31,129 bases of DNA from contig CADCUZ010000104.1 of assembly GCA_902806015.1 (NCBI GenBank), positions 1 to 31,129 of the forward strand, in the 5' to 3' direction. Position numbers and translations under genes: made by a program. Within the stretch, counting starts at the first letter, position 1. Each line of letters opens with the position of its first letter. Source of the DNA: an uncultured Rubrobacteraceae bacterium (GTDB lineage: Bacteria > Actinomycetota > Rubrobacteria > Rubrobacterales > Rubrobacteraceae). Shown here piece by piece: positions 15,720 to 24,002 of this stretch. The notes beneath the pieces are model-generated. The model worked only from the letters and a program-made list of their open reading frames with translations, searched no databases and was not told the DNA's origin.

Positions 15720-17168
15720 CTACAGCGGCAGGACTGATACGGTCTTCCAGGCGGAGTAGAAGTCCAGCGCCGCGGGACCCTGCTCCCGGCCGCCGACCCC
15801 CGACTCCTTGTTGCCCCCGAACGGCACCTGGAACTCCAAGCCCGCCGTCGGCAGGTTCACGTTCACCAGGCCCGTCTCCGAGCGGGCCATAAACCCGTGG
15901 GCGTAGCGCAAGGACTTCGTCGCGATACCCGCGGTCAGGCCGTAGCGCGTGTCGTTGGCCAGCTCGACGGCGTGGTCGAAATCGCGGGCCTTTATCACGG
16001 CAAGGACGGGGCCGAAGATCTCCTCCTGCGCCGTCGCGCTTGCGTTGTCCACGTCCGCCACGATGGCCGGGGAGATGAAGTAGCCCTCGCCCTCCGGGCC
16101 CGTCGCCCCCCCCTCGAGGACGACGCGACCCTCGCTTTTCGCCGTCTCCAGCGCGGCGAGGATGCCGTCGTACTGGCCCTTGTTGACGACCGGGCCTATG
16201 GCGACGTCCTCGTCGAGAGGGTCGCCGACCTTCATGTTTTCGGTGGCGCTCCTCAGCTCCTCGATGAACTCCTCGTAGACGGGCTCGACGACGATGGCGC
16301 GGCTGGCGGCGGTGCACTTCTCGCCGGCGAAGCCGAAGGCGCTGAAGGAGACCTTGGCCGCCGCGTCGGCGAGGTCGGCGTCCTCCATGACGACGAACGG
16401 GTTCTTGCCGCCCATCTCCAGCTGCACCTTCTTGCCGATGGCCCGCCCCTGGATGCCCAGGCCCGTCGGCGTCGAGCCGGTAAAGGAGATTCCCTTGACG
16501 CGCGGGTCGGTGACCAGGGCGTCCCCGACGGTGGAGCCCGGCCCGCTCACCAGGTTCACGACGCCGTCGGGCAGCCCTGCCTCCGAGAGGATGCCGACGA
16601 GGGCGGCGGCGTTCAGGGCGGCGTTGGCGGCCGGCTTTATGACGATGGTGTTGCCGCAGATGAGCGCCGGGGCCATCTTCCACGACGGTATCGCGAGCGG
16701 GAAGTTCCACGGCGTTATGAGGCCGACCACCCCCAAGGGCTCCCTCATCGAGCCGTGGGTCACGCCGGGGCGGGCGGAGGGCGGCGAGATGCCGTCCAGG
16801 CGCCAGCCCTCCGAGCCGTAGTAGCGGAAGATGGCCGCAGCGCGGCCGACCTCCATGCGGGCCTCCTTCATCGGCTTGCCGGCCTCCCGGGCCATGAGCG
16901 TGGCCAGCTCGTCCTCGCGCGACTCGATTGCGTTCGCCGCCTCCATCAGGACGGCGCCTCGCGAGGCGGGTAGCATCGCCTTCCAACCGGGGAGCGCCGC
17001 CGTGGCGGCCCCGATGGCCCTCTCCGTTTCGGCCCTGTCCGACTTCGGGGTGGTGCCCAAGATCTCCGACGGGTTCGAGGGGTTCACCACCTCAGAGGTC
17101 TCGCCGGAGTCGGCGGGCACCCACTCGCCGCCGATAAAGTTCAGCGCTTCGGTCTGGGATTCGATCAC
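15720..17168 (-). CDS. Alpha-ketoglutarate semialdehyde dehydrogenase-type aldehyde dehydrogenase
   Basis: A 482-residue NAD(P)-dependent aldehyde dehydrogenase, full length. TPWNFP (152-157), FTGS (229-232), the general base E251 (LEMGGKNP) and the nucleophile C285 (GEKCTAASR) are all present. The opening VVNPSNPSEILGTTPKSD and the GEKCTAASR active site are like those of the enzymes that oxidise 2-oxoglutarate semialdehyde to 2-oxoglutarate at the end of the Weimberg and glucarate/galactarate routes. The GTG at 17168 follows AGGAGG. It comes 69 bases after the FAH-family gene, whose predicted product would be this enzyme's substrate. Substrate assignment rests on that pairing and on family resemblance. 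Confidence 0.85.
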   Translation of the reverse strand: MIESQTEALNFIGGEWVPADSGETSEVVNPSNPSEILGTTPKSDRAETERAIGAATAALPGWKAMLPASRGAVLMEAANAIESREDELATLMAREAGKPMKEARMEVGRAAAIFRYYGSEGWRLDGISPPSARPGVTHGSMREPLGVVGLITPWNFPLAIPSWKMAPALICGNTIVIKPAANAALNAAALVGILSEAGLPDGVVNLVSGPGSTVGDALVTDPRVKGISFTGSTPTGLGIQGRAIGKKVQLEMGGKNPFVVMEDADLADAAAKVSFSAFGFAGEKCTAASRAIVVEPVYEEFIEELRSATENMKVGDPLDEDVAIGPVVNKGQYDGILAALETAKSEGRVVLEGGATGPEGEGYFISPAIVADVDNASATAQEEIFGPVLAVIKARDFDHAVELANDTRYGLTAGIATKSLRYAHGFMARSETGLVNVNLPTAGLEFQVPFGGNKESGVGGREQGPAALDFYSAWKTVSVLPL

Positions 17169-17237
17169 GGTTGCCTCCTGATGGTGTACGCCCTTCTTTT
17201 TTCTACCCGATTCCCGCCCGACCTATTTCGGGCCCCG

Positions 17238-18053
17238 CTACGCGACTACGCCGTTCTCCAGTGAGAGGTCCCCGACGGAGACCTCGACCCGGTCCCCCGG
17301 CGTCAGCGTGAACTCCTCTTCCGGCACGATGCCCGTGCCGGTCATCAGGAGGGCGCCGGCGGGCAGGGTCAGCTCCCTGCCCAGGTACTCGGCGAGCTCC
17401 TCGAAGGAGCGCTTCATCCTGGAGGTGGAGACCTCGCCCTCGAAGACGACGCCGTGTTCCCTGAAGATGCGCAGCCGGATGGGGAGGTCCCGCATCTCCT
17501 GCGGGCCGGCGAGCACGATGCCGGGGCCCAACGAACAAGAGCCGTCGTAGACCTTGGCCTGCGGCAGGTACAACGGGTTCTCGCCCTCGATGTCTCTTGA
17601 GGAGACGTCGTTGCCGGCCGTGTAGCCGACGACCTCCATCCGGCTGTTCAGGACGAGCACGAGCTCGGGCTCCGGCACGTTCCAGCGGCTGTCCTTCCGG
17701 ACGCGCACGCTACCGCCGGGGCCGACCGCACGCCAACCGGGGGCCTTGAAAAAGAGCTCGGGACGATCCGCCTCGTAGACCCTCGCGTAGGCGTCCGCGT
17801 CAGCCGACTCGTGCTCGCGGGCCTCGCGGCTTTGGAGGTAGGTCACCCCGCTCGCCCACACCTCCTGGTTGGGCCCGACGGGGGGCAGCGGGGGGTCTTC
17901 GGCGGGGGGCCCGGTGGGGAGGTCCGCGAGCGCGTCGCCGGCCTCAGCGGCGGGGGCCCCGAGCAAGTGGTCCAGCGCGAAATCCTCCGGCAGGTAGTGT
18001 CCGTCGAGCGCCCAGCGGGGGCCGCCCGCGGTGCGGTGGCGGGACAGGTACAC
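17238..18053 (-). CDS. FAH-family 2-keto-3-deoxy-acid dehydratase
   Basis: A 271-residue fumarylacetoacetase-fold enzyme. The metal-binding ExE motif is at residues 128-130 (NVPEPELVLVL), with D149 in GYTAGNDVSSRDIEGENPLY and K167 in LPQAKVYDG. This long motif is shared with 2-keto-3-deoxy-D-arabinonate/xylonate dehydratases, which form 2-oxoglutarate semialdehyde. The GTG at 18053 follows AAGGAGG. It is the first gene of the leftward operon and is directly followed by the semialdehyde dehydrogenase. A plain FAH hydrolase is the alternative, but the neighbour and motif make the dehydratase role more likely. Confidence 0.84.
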   Translation of the reverse strand: MYLSRHRTAGGPRWALDGHYLPEDFALDHLLGAPAAEAGDALADLPTGPPAEDPPLPPVGPNQEVWASGVTYLQSREAREHESADADAYARVYEADRPELFFKAPGWRAVGPGGSVRVRKDSRWNVPEPELVLVLNSRMEVVGYTAGNDVSSRDIEGENPLYLPQAKVYDGSCSLGPGIVLAGPQEMRDLPIRLRIFREHGVVFEGEVSTSRMKRSFEELAEYLGRELTLPAGALLMTGTGIVPEEEFTLTPGDRVEVSVGDLSLENGVVA

Positions 18054-18368
18054 GGTATCTTATCCTCCTTTCCTAGCGTCCCCCAAACTACCACGCCCGC
18101 CGTACCGGCGCCCGGGGTTTCGGGGAGAAGGGCAGAAGCCGGGGGCGATAACCTCGGGGGCCTTTGGACGGGCGGGTCGGGTTTCCCTGCGAAGTTGTTC
18201 CCGGGGGGAAAGTCCTCCGCCACGTCCCCGGGGAGCTCGCCGTCGACCCTGGCGTGCATCTGGGTCATCGTCTGGCCGGTTGCCATGATCGCGGCCGCGT
18301 TGCGCGGGACGGCGGGGATGTTAGTGTGGTACGGCACGTTTGCGGGCGCGCGATCAGAGAGGACGGGC
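18054..18368. other. Divergent intergenic region with unexplained coding-like stretch
   Basis: This 315-base region separates the leftward FAH gene from the rightward MBL gene and must hold both promoters. On the minus strand, 18190-18352 reads as protein with the strong G/C third-position bias of real genes. It includes PYHTNIPAVPRNAAAIMA and TGQTMTQMHARVDGELPGD. It has no start codon of its own and does not end in a recognisable domain. It may be a fragment of a deleted gene; I cannot name the family. Confidence 0.35.
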
Positions 18369-19268
18369 ATGGAAGTCTTTCCGGGCATACACCGCATCGA
18401 GTCCGACCTCGGGGAACGATTCATGTGCCAGTACCTGCTCGTCGGCGAGGACAGGACCGTGCTGGTCGACACCGGCTTGGCCGGCACGCCGGAGGAGGTG
18501 ATCGTACCCTACCTGCGGAACATCGGCCTCTCGGTGGGGGACGTGGACGAGGTTCTGATCAGCCACGCCGATGTGGACCATTGCGGCGGCAACCGGGCGT
18601 TGAAGGATATGAACCCGCGGCTTCGCTTTCTCTGCGGCGAGGCGGACCGGGCTTGGGTCGAGAACGGCGAGCTCATGATAGCGGAGGTCTACCGCTGGTC
18701 GGAGCCCCACGGCTTCGGCCTCGGGGGGGACTCGCTGGGCTGGATCCGGACGGAGCTGGGCGGCGGTTGCCCGGTGGACACCGGCCTGCGCGGCGGCGAG
18801 ACGCTGCGCCTCGGGCCGGGCCGGCGCGTCGAGGTCCTGCACCTCCCCGGCCACACGCCCGGCCACCTCGGGCTCTGGGACCCGGACAACGGCGCCGCGA
18901 TCATCATAGACGCGGCGCTCGAGAGGGGCATCTACGACCGCGCCGGCACCCTCCTCCAACCGCCCCGCTACTTCGACGCCACCGCCTACCGGAGCACGAT
19001 CCGCAGGCTCCGCTCCCTAGACCCCGAGCACCTCCTTACGGCCCACTACCCGTTGATGCGGGGCCGCGAAGCCCGCGACTTTCTCGACCGCTCCCTGGGG
19101 TTCACCGACCGGGTGCACGAGGTTACGCGGGGGGGCCTGAAAGACGGCATCACCGACCTCAAAGAGCTTACGGCGCTCGCGGACGAGAGGCTCGGCCCGT
19201 ATCCGGACTTCGCCATCGAGATCGGGGCCGGCGTCCGGGCGCACGCGGGTTTGCTCGGAACGGCGTAG
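18369..19268 (+). CDS. MBL-fold metallo-hydrolase (299 aa)
   Basis: A metallo-beta-lactamase-fold hydrolase. The metal motif reads HADVDHCGG (H66, D68, D70, H71), with aspartate where the second histidine of HxHxDH normally lies. Other ligands are H162 (LPGHTPGHLGLW), D181 (IIIDAAL) and a histidine in LLTAHYPLM near residue 228. HxDxDH variants are known in the glyoxalase II-like and lactonase branches. The ATG at 18369 follows GAGAGGA. No signal peptide is present. It lies alone, divergent from the sugar-acid operon, so a lactone or thioester substrate linked to that pathway is conceivable but unproven. Confidence 0.82.
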   Translation: MEVFPGIHRIESDLGERFMCQYLLVGEDRTVLVDTGLAGTPEEVIVPYLRNIGLSVGDVDEVLISHADVDHCGGNRALKDMNPRLRFLCGEADRAWVENGELMIAEVYRWSEPHGFGLGGDSLGWIRTELGGGCPVDTGLRGGETLRLGPGRRVEVLHLPGHTPGHLGLWDPDNGAAIIIDAALERGIYDRAGTLLQPPRYFDATAYRSTIRRLRSLDPEHLLTAHYPLMRGREARDFLDRSLGFTDRVHEVTRGGLKDGITDLKELTALADERLGPYPDFAIEIGAGVRAHAGLLGTA

Positions 19269-19637
19269 AGCTCTCCGACCGGGCCCGCAAGGGCGGCCCG
19301 AAGGCCTTTCCGGGCGTCCCACGTTGCCGTTTTGGTGGCTTTCTGGGCCCGAATCGGCGGCGATTTGCGACGGCCGGCCGCAGAAAGGATACATTTACCT
19401 TCGTATCGTGGTGCTGGCACCTTCTTTTCCATCCCCGGGAAGTCAGCCGCGGGGGGCTGGTCGAAGGGGATCTTACGGTACTAATTGAAGAGGACGATCA
19501 GGGGGGCTCGTAGGCGCGCGGCCGGGCGCCCCACGAGCAAAGGAGAAGCTCATAGCGAAACGCGACGTCAACGCCCGCCGAGGTGTCGAACGGCTTGAGG
19601 GCGGGCCGGTACCGGAACCTGGAGAGGCCCGTATCCC
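19269..19637. other. Long leader region of the desaturase gene
   Basis: No gene was found in these 369 bases. A promoter-like pair near 19365-19393 is listed separately. A run of three short elements (AGGGGATC near 19467, GCAAAGGAGAAG near 19538 and GGAGAGG at 19620-19626) could serve as ribosome-binding or folding elements of a long 5' leader. No known riboswitch was recognised. Confidence 0.35.
19365..19393 (+). promoter_or_regulatory. Candidate promoter with long leader for the desaturase
   Basis: TTGCGA (19365-19370) and GATACA (19388-19393) lie 17 bases apart. The spacer contains the perfect palindrome CGGCCGGCCG (19371-19380). Transcription would start near 19400, giving a leader of about 237 bases before the GTG at 19638. 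Assigned by eye. Confidence 0.35.
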
Positions 19638-20678
19638 GTGAACATAGATAAGTCGTCCCCGCCCACGCACCATACGGATGCAAACCCCTACGCCGAGTTG
19701 AAGCGGCTCGTAAAGAAGGCCGGGCTGCTGGACCGCCAACCCGCCTACTTCGGCGGCAAGATCGTCCTGAACCTCTGCCTGCTGGCGGCGGGCCTCGCCT
19801 TGCTGCCTATCCTCGACAACACCTGGCTCCAGCTCGCGAACGCCGCTTACCTGGCCTTCGTGTTCGTCCAGATCAGCTTTCTGGCCCACGACTTCGGGCA
19901 CCGGCAGTTCTCCTTCCGCACCCCCTGGAAAAACGACTGGGCGACCCTCGTCCTCGGCAACCTGCTGCTCGGCGTGAGCCGCCAGTGGTGGATCGACAAG
20001 CACAACGACCACCACGGCCACCCGAATCAGGTGGACGTGGACCCCGACATAGACATCCCGCTGCTCGCCTTCGAGGAGGAACAGGCCTTCGAGAAGCGGG
20101 GGTTCGCCCGGTTCGTCGTGAAGTACCAGGCGGTCCTGATCTTCCCCTTGTCGCTGCTGCAATCCCTCAGCATGCTCCGCAGCAGCGTCGAGTTTTTGGC
20201 CGGCAAAAAGGCCCGGCGTCCGGTGACGGAAGGCTCCCTCTTGGTGGGCCACTTTGTGCTGTACTTCGGCCTGTTGTTCTTTTTTCTGGAACCTTTGCAA
20301 GCCGTGTTGTTCGTCGCCGTCCATCGCGGGCTGTTCGGCCTGTTCCTGGTCTCGGTCTTCGCGCCCAACCACAAGGCCATGCCCCTGCTCGACCAGGACA
20401 GCGAGGTGGATTTCCTGCACCGCCAGGTGCTGACCAGCCGCAACGTCACGGCGCATCCGATCACCGACTTCTGGTACGGCGGCCTCAACTACCAGATAGA
20501 GCACCACCTCTTCCCGAGGTTGCCCCGAAACAAGCTGCGCGAGGCGCAAGCGATCGTCAGAGGCTTCTGCCAACGACGCGCGATCGCCTACCACGAGACC
20601 AGCGTCCTCCAGTCCTATGGGGAGATCTTGCAGCACCTGCACGAGGTCGGCGCCCCGCTCCGCAAAGCGGGCAAGTGA
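19638..20678 (+). CDS. Membrane fatty acid desaturase
   Basis: A 346-residue integral-membrane, di-iron fatty acid desaturase. The three histidine boxes are intact: HDFGH (84-88), HNDHH (122-126) and QIEHH (286-290). The QIEHH box, with glutamine before the iron ligands, marks the front-end/DesA-like acyl-lipid or acyl-CoA type. Hydrophobic stretches at about 42-60, 68-84, 100-115, 165-180 and 210-250 anchor it in the membrane. It introduces a double bond into membrane fatty acids using oxygen and an electron donor, usually ferredoxin or cytochrome b5-like. The GTG at 19638 is supported by GGAGAGG at 19620-19626. It is likely expressed alone and could help adapt membrane fluidity. Confidence 0.9.
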   Translation: MNIDKSSPPTHHTDANPYAELKRLVKKAGLLDRQPAYFGGKIVLNLCLLAAGLALLPILDNTWLQLANAAYLAFVFVQISFLAHDFGHRQFSFRTPWKNDWATLVLGNLLLGVSRQWWIDKHNDHHGHPNQVDVDPDIDIPLLAFEEEQAFEKRGFARFVVKYQAVLIFPLSLLQSLSMLRSSVEFLAGKKARRPVTEGSLLVGHFVLYFGLLFFFLEPLQAVLFVAVHRGLFGLFLVSVFAPNHKAMPLLDQDSEVDFLHRQVLTSRNVTAHPITDFWYGGLNYQIEHHLFPRLPRNKLREAQAIVRGFCQRRAIAYHETSVLQSYGEILQHLHEVGAPLRKAGK

Positions 20679-20954
20679 GGCAAGGACGGAGCGGGCGCGA
20701 AGCTGGAGGGAGACTGCCGCGGGGGAGGCTGTATCCTGCGCGGCCTCGTGGGACGTGACCCGAGTTGCAGGAGCGGGGGCGGGCGTGTGATACTTGCCGA
20801 GGCGCGTGCTGCTGGAGGCGCCGGTCCTCCGGCGTAAGCGCGAGGAGGGCGCCGGGAATCTGCGTACGCTCCGGCAACCACCGCTGCAAGGGGAAGGTCC
20901 ATATCCCTATCGCCCTCTTGCCGCGACGGGGATCCCAGAGAAAGAGGTGGGCGG
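20679..20954. other. Intergenic leader before the BCCT gene
   Basis: No gene is recognisable in these 276 bases. A hairpin with a perfect 6-base stem (CGCCGG, loop TCCT, CCGGCG) lies at 20819-20834 without a following U-run, so it is not a classical terminator. The rest is GC-rich and may fold. No match to known riboswitch cores could be defended. Confidence 0.3.
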
Positions 20955-22661
20955 GTGACGGATACGCAAGCGGGCAAGGAAGCATCCCGGGGCGAAGGCG
21001 GGGACGAGCAGGCCCAGCGGTTGGGGTCCGTGTTCTACGTCACGGTCGCGATCTCGGCGGCTTTCGTCTTGTGGGGCGTGCTCTTCACCGACAACTTCAC
21101 CAGCACCACCGGGACGGTGGTGGGCTGGATCACCGAGGGTCTCGGTTGGCTGTACATGCTCATAACCACCTTCTTCCTCGGTTTCGTTATCTACCTGGCC
21201 TTCTCGCGCTACGGCAAGATCAAGCTCGGCCAGCCTGACGACGAGCCCGAGTTCGGCAACTTCGCGTGGTTCGCCATGCTCTTTCAGGCCGGGATGGGGA
21301 TCGGCCTCGTCTTCTGGGGCGTCGCCGAGCCCCTCACGCACTACAACACCCCGCCCCTCGGCCTGGCCGAGGCGCGCACGCCGGAGGCCGCCACCCTGGC
21401 CTTGCAGACCGCGTTCTTCCACTGGTGCCTGCACCCGTGGGCGATGTACGCCACCATCGGCATCGCCGTCGCGTACTTCACCTACCGCAGGGGCATGCAG
21501 AACCTGCAGATCAGCACGGTCTTCCGTCCCTTGCTCGGCGACCGCGTCGACGGCCCTGTGGGCAAGGCCATCGACATCCTGGCGATCCTGGCCACGCTCT
21601 TCGGCGTCGCCGTCTCCTTGGGGCTCGGCACCCTCCAGATCGCCGCGGGGCTCAGCAAGGTCTTCGGCCTCCCGAACGGGGTAGGCCTGATGCTGATCAT
21701 CGTCGGCGTCACCGCGGTCGCCTACATGCTATCGGCGTCGACGCCGATAGAGAAGGGCGTCAACTACCTGAGCCAGGCGAGCATGTACCTGGCCTTCCTC
21801 CTGCTCGTCTACTTCCTCATCGTGGGTCCCACGATCCTCCAGCTCAACACCTTCACCCAAGAGCTCGGCGTCTACCTGGCCAACCTCGTCCCCCAGAGCC
21901 TCAGGATGAGCGCCTTCGACCCCAAGGAGGCGGAGTGGCTTGGCAGCTGGACCATCTTCTTCTGGGCGACGTGGATCGCCTGGGGCCCGTACGTGGGCGC
22001 CTTTATCGCCCGCATCTCCCGCGGACGCACCATCCGGGAGTTCATCGTCGGGGTGCTGATCGGCCCTAGCCTCTTCTCCATGATCTGGTTCTCCGTTTTC
22101 GGGGCGGCGGGCATCCGGCTCGACAACCGGACGAACGGCAACCTCGGCGAGGCCGTCGCCAACGACGGTGCGGCCATCGCGCTGTTCGAGTTCCTCGGCC
22201 AGTACCCGCTCGCCCTGCTCACGTCGCTCGTGGCGCTCTTTTTGGTCTTTATCTTCTTCGTGGCCGGGGCGGACGCTGGGACCATCGTGCTCGGTAGCAT
22301 GTCCGCCGGCGGCGTCTTGAACCCGAAGACGAGCATCAAGCTCACCTGGGGCGTGATAATGGCGGCGCTCGCGGTGGCCCTGCTGCTGGCCGGGGGCGGC
22401 GGGCCCGACGCGCTCAGCGGGCTCACGAACGGGGCGATCCTGGCCGCGACGCCGTTCGGGATACTCATGGTCCCCATGTGCTACGGCCTGTACAAGACCC
22501 TCAAGACGGACTACCGCGAAGAGCGACGGGAGATGCAGGAGGCGATGGCCTACGACCGCCAGGTCGAGATGCGGCAGATGCAGGAGATCATGCACCCGCC
22601 GCCCAGGAGGCTGAGGCACGTTCGGATGAGGGACCGCCAGCCCACGAACCCCGAGGAATAG
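20955..22661 (+). CDS. BCCT-family (betaine/carnitine/choline) transporter
   Basis: A 568-residue secondary transporter with about twelve hydrophobic spans. The glycine-rich GMGIG stretch (113-117) inside QAGMGIGLVFWGVAEPL and the tryptophan-rich segment SWTIFFWATWIAWGPYVGAF with the following ARISRGRTIREF are family signatures. Substrates of this family are glycine betaine, carnitine, choline, ectoine or proline. The pattern GMGIG is like that of sodium-coupled betaine carriers, but the exact substrate needs a structural match. The C-terminal tail from about residue 515 is long and charged (EERREMQEAMAYDRQ). The GTG at 20955 follows AAAGAGGTGG. A small gene follows within 10 bases. Nearby N-demethylation and BKACE genes suggest a catabolic as well as osmotic role. 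Confidence 0.92.
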   Translation: MTDTQAGKEASRGEGGDEQAQRLGSVFYVTVAISAAFVLWGVLFTDNFTSTTGTVVGWITEGLGWLYMLITTFFLGFVIYLAFSRYGKIKLGQPDDEPEFGNFAWFAMLFQAGMGIGLVFWGVAEPLTHYNTPPLGLAEARTPEAATLALQTAFFHWCLHPWAMYATIGIAVAYFTYRRGMQNLQISTVFRPLLGDRVDGPVGKAIDILAILATLFGVAVSLGLGTLQIAAGLSKVFGLPNGVGLMLIIVGVTAVAYMLSASTPIEKGVNYLSQASMYLAFLLLVYFLIVGPTILQLNTFTQELGVYLANLVPQSLRMSAFDPKEAEWLGSWTIFFWATWIAWGPYVGAFIARISRGRTIREFIVGVLIGPSLFSMIWFSVFGAAGIRLDNRTNGNLGEAVANDGAAIALFEFLGQYPLALLTSLVALFLVFIFFVAGADAGTIVLGSMSAGGVLNPKTSIKLTWGVIMAALAVALLLAGGGGPDALSGLTNGAILAATPFGILMVPMCYGLYKTLKTDYREERREMQEAMAYDRQVEMRQMQEIMHPPPRRLRHVRMRDRQPTNPEE

Positions 22662-22671
22662 AGGGGGAACA

Positions 22672-22920
22672 ATGAGCGAGAGACGCGATCCGTTTCGAGG
22701 GTTCGTAGACAGCATAAGCGAGTGGAACCGGATGCGGGAGTACGGGATGTACGGTCCGGAGCCCGGGCAGGAGGAGCAGAGGCGCACCCACGCGACCGCC
22801 TGGATCCCGAACGCGGACATCTTCGCCAGAGGCGAGCCAGACGCCTCCCTCTCGGAGCGGATACTGAGAGGGCCCTCGGAGGTCAAGCGCCCAGGGCGGA
22901 TGATCCTTCCGGTACGGTAG
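22672..22920 (+). CDS. Small protein, possibly a truncated Hsp20 N-terminus
   Basis: An 82-residue product beginning 10 bases after the BCCT stop, with GAGGGGG before the ATG. The first 56 residues (MSERRDPFRGFVDSISEWNR, later HATAWIPNADIFARGE) resemble, from memory, the N-terminal arm of small heat-shock proteins that have a W.P..DIF opening before the alpha-crystallin domain. No crystallin domain follows; the last 26 residues are arginine-rich and unlike it. The last 38 bases overlap the 3' end of the convergent LysR gene, which suggests the tail arose by truncation. Identification is uncertain. Confidence 0.5.
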   Translation: MSERRDPFRGFVDSISEWNRMREYGMYGPEPGQEEQRRTHATAWIPNADIFARGEPDASLSERILRGPSEVKRPGRMILPVR

Positions 22921-23842
22921 TGTTCTCGTCCGAATTCGGGGTGAGTTCCCTGACTATTTCGAGAAAGAATTGCAGGTTCGAAGAGGAGTCATCGCGCCGC
23001 CAGGCCGCGACGAGTTCCAGCGACGGCGAGGGATCCCGCAGAGGCTTGAAGATCACACCGTACTGCCGGTACCCCGAGACCACGGGCCTGGCGACGATGC
23101 CGACCCCTATGCCGGAGGCCACCATCCTGTAGGTCGTGGGCCCCGAGTACAGTTGCGGCTCTTTACGCTGCACCACTTTGGGCTGGAAGCCCGCTTCTCT
23201 GCAACACCCGACCACGTAGTCGTAGGAGCGGGGGTGGAAGCTGCGGGAGGGGAGGATGAGGCGTTCGTCCGACAGCTCATTCAGGGAGATCTCGGCCCGG
23301 CCGGCGAGGGGATGATCCACGGGGAGGGCGGCCACGAGCTCTATGCCCAGAACGTGTTCTATCTCCAAAAGCTCGTCCTCTTCGGGCCTCAGCATGAAGC
23401 CGATATCGAGCGTCCCCCTGTGTAGCTTGTCGATCTGTTGCAGCGTCTCTTGCAGCGTGAACGTCTCGTGCTCTTCCATCTCGACGTACGGGTAGCGCCT
23501 GCGGAAGGTCTGCAGGGCGTCCGCGACGGGGGTGTGGTTCGCGTACTCGGGGAACCCTACCTTTAGGTGCCGGCCCCGGGCGCCTCCCACCTCTCTGGCC
23601 TCGCGGGCCGTCTGCTCGACGAGGATGAGGACCCGACGGGCGCCCTCGAGCAGGACCTTCCCGGCCTCGGTCAGCGCGACGTGGTTCTTTGTTCGATGAA
23701 AAAGTGCGACCCCAAGCTCGCGTTCGAGCTTGCGGATCTGCTGGCTCAGGGCCGGTTGGGAGAGGTACATCCGCCCGGCCGCGCGGCTGAAGTTCAGCTC
23801 CTCGGCCACCGCGACGAAATATCTTAGGTGCCTGAGCTCCAT
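22883..23842 (-). CDS. LysR-family transcriptional regulator
   Basis: A 319-residue LTTR. The winged HTH occupies residues 1-60 (LRHLRYFVAVAEELNFSRAA, then SQPALSQQIRKLERELGVALF). The effector-binding domain starts near residue 90 (LKVGFPEYANHTPVADAL) and includes GIGVGIVARPVV. The ATG at 23842 was chosen because the protein then begins MELRHLRYF; GGAGCA lies just before it. The gene is divergent from the sarcosine-oxidase-like gene, the typical LTTR arrangement. It probably controls that gene or the BCCT/BKACE genes and would bind the 160-base region between the starts. Its long hydrophilic tail ends inside the convergent small gene. Confidence 0.9.
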   Translation of the reverse strand: MELRHLRYFVAVAEELNFSRAAGRMYLSQPALSQQIRKLERELGVALFHRTKNHVALTEAGKVLLEGARRVLILVEQTAREAREVGGARGRHLKVGFPEYANHTPVADALQTFRRRYPYVEMEEHETFTLQETLQQIDKLHRGTLDIGFMLRPEEDELLEIEHVLGIELVAALPVDHPLAGRAEISLNELSDERLILPSRSFHPRSYDYVVGCCREAGFQPKVVQRKEPQLYSGPTTYRMVASGIGVGIVARPVVSGYRQYGVIFKPLRDPSPSLELVAAWRRDDSSSNLQFFLEIVRELTPNSDENTTVPEGSSALGA

Positions 23843-23966
23843 GGTTTGCTCCGCTCGTACTTTCTTTGTGTGCCTGTACTGTACTCCTTTTTGGGGGCCG
23901 AAGAACACCGCCGACCGACAGCGAACGCCCTACAAGCCACGCTTATGATCCGCGCCGAAAAACGTA

Positions 23967-23995
23967 TTGGACGGCCCGCGGGCCCGCTCTTACAT
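23967..23995 (+). promoter_or_regulatory. Candidate promoter of the sarcosine-oxidase-like gene, giving a leaderless transcript
   Basis: TTGGAC (23967-23972) and TTACAT (23990-23995) are spaced by 17 bases. The -10 box ends only 7 bases before the ATG at 24003, and no Shine-Dalgarno is present, so the message would begin at or next to the start codon. A perfect 12-base palindrome, GGCCCGCGGGCC (23973-23984), fills most of the spacer and could be an operator. Confidence 0.45.
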
Positions 23996-24002
23996 TTCGG
24001 GC

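Noticed and set aside
15250..16986. A 578-codon leftward frame and a 358-codon rightward frame over the aldehyde dehydrogenase
   Set aside because: The aldehyde dehydrogenase frame has all catalytic residues; the others are low-complexity shadows.
20780..20950. SAM-I or c-di-AMP riboswitch before the BCCT gene
   Set aside because: A GGCAACC and a GGGGAA stretch look suggestive, but the kink-turn and the conserved core pairings of either class could not be found.
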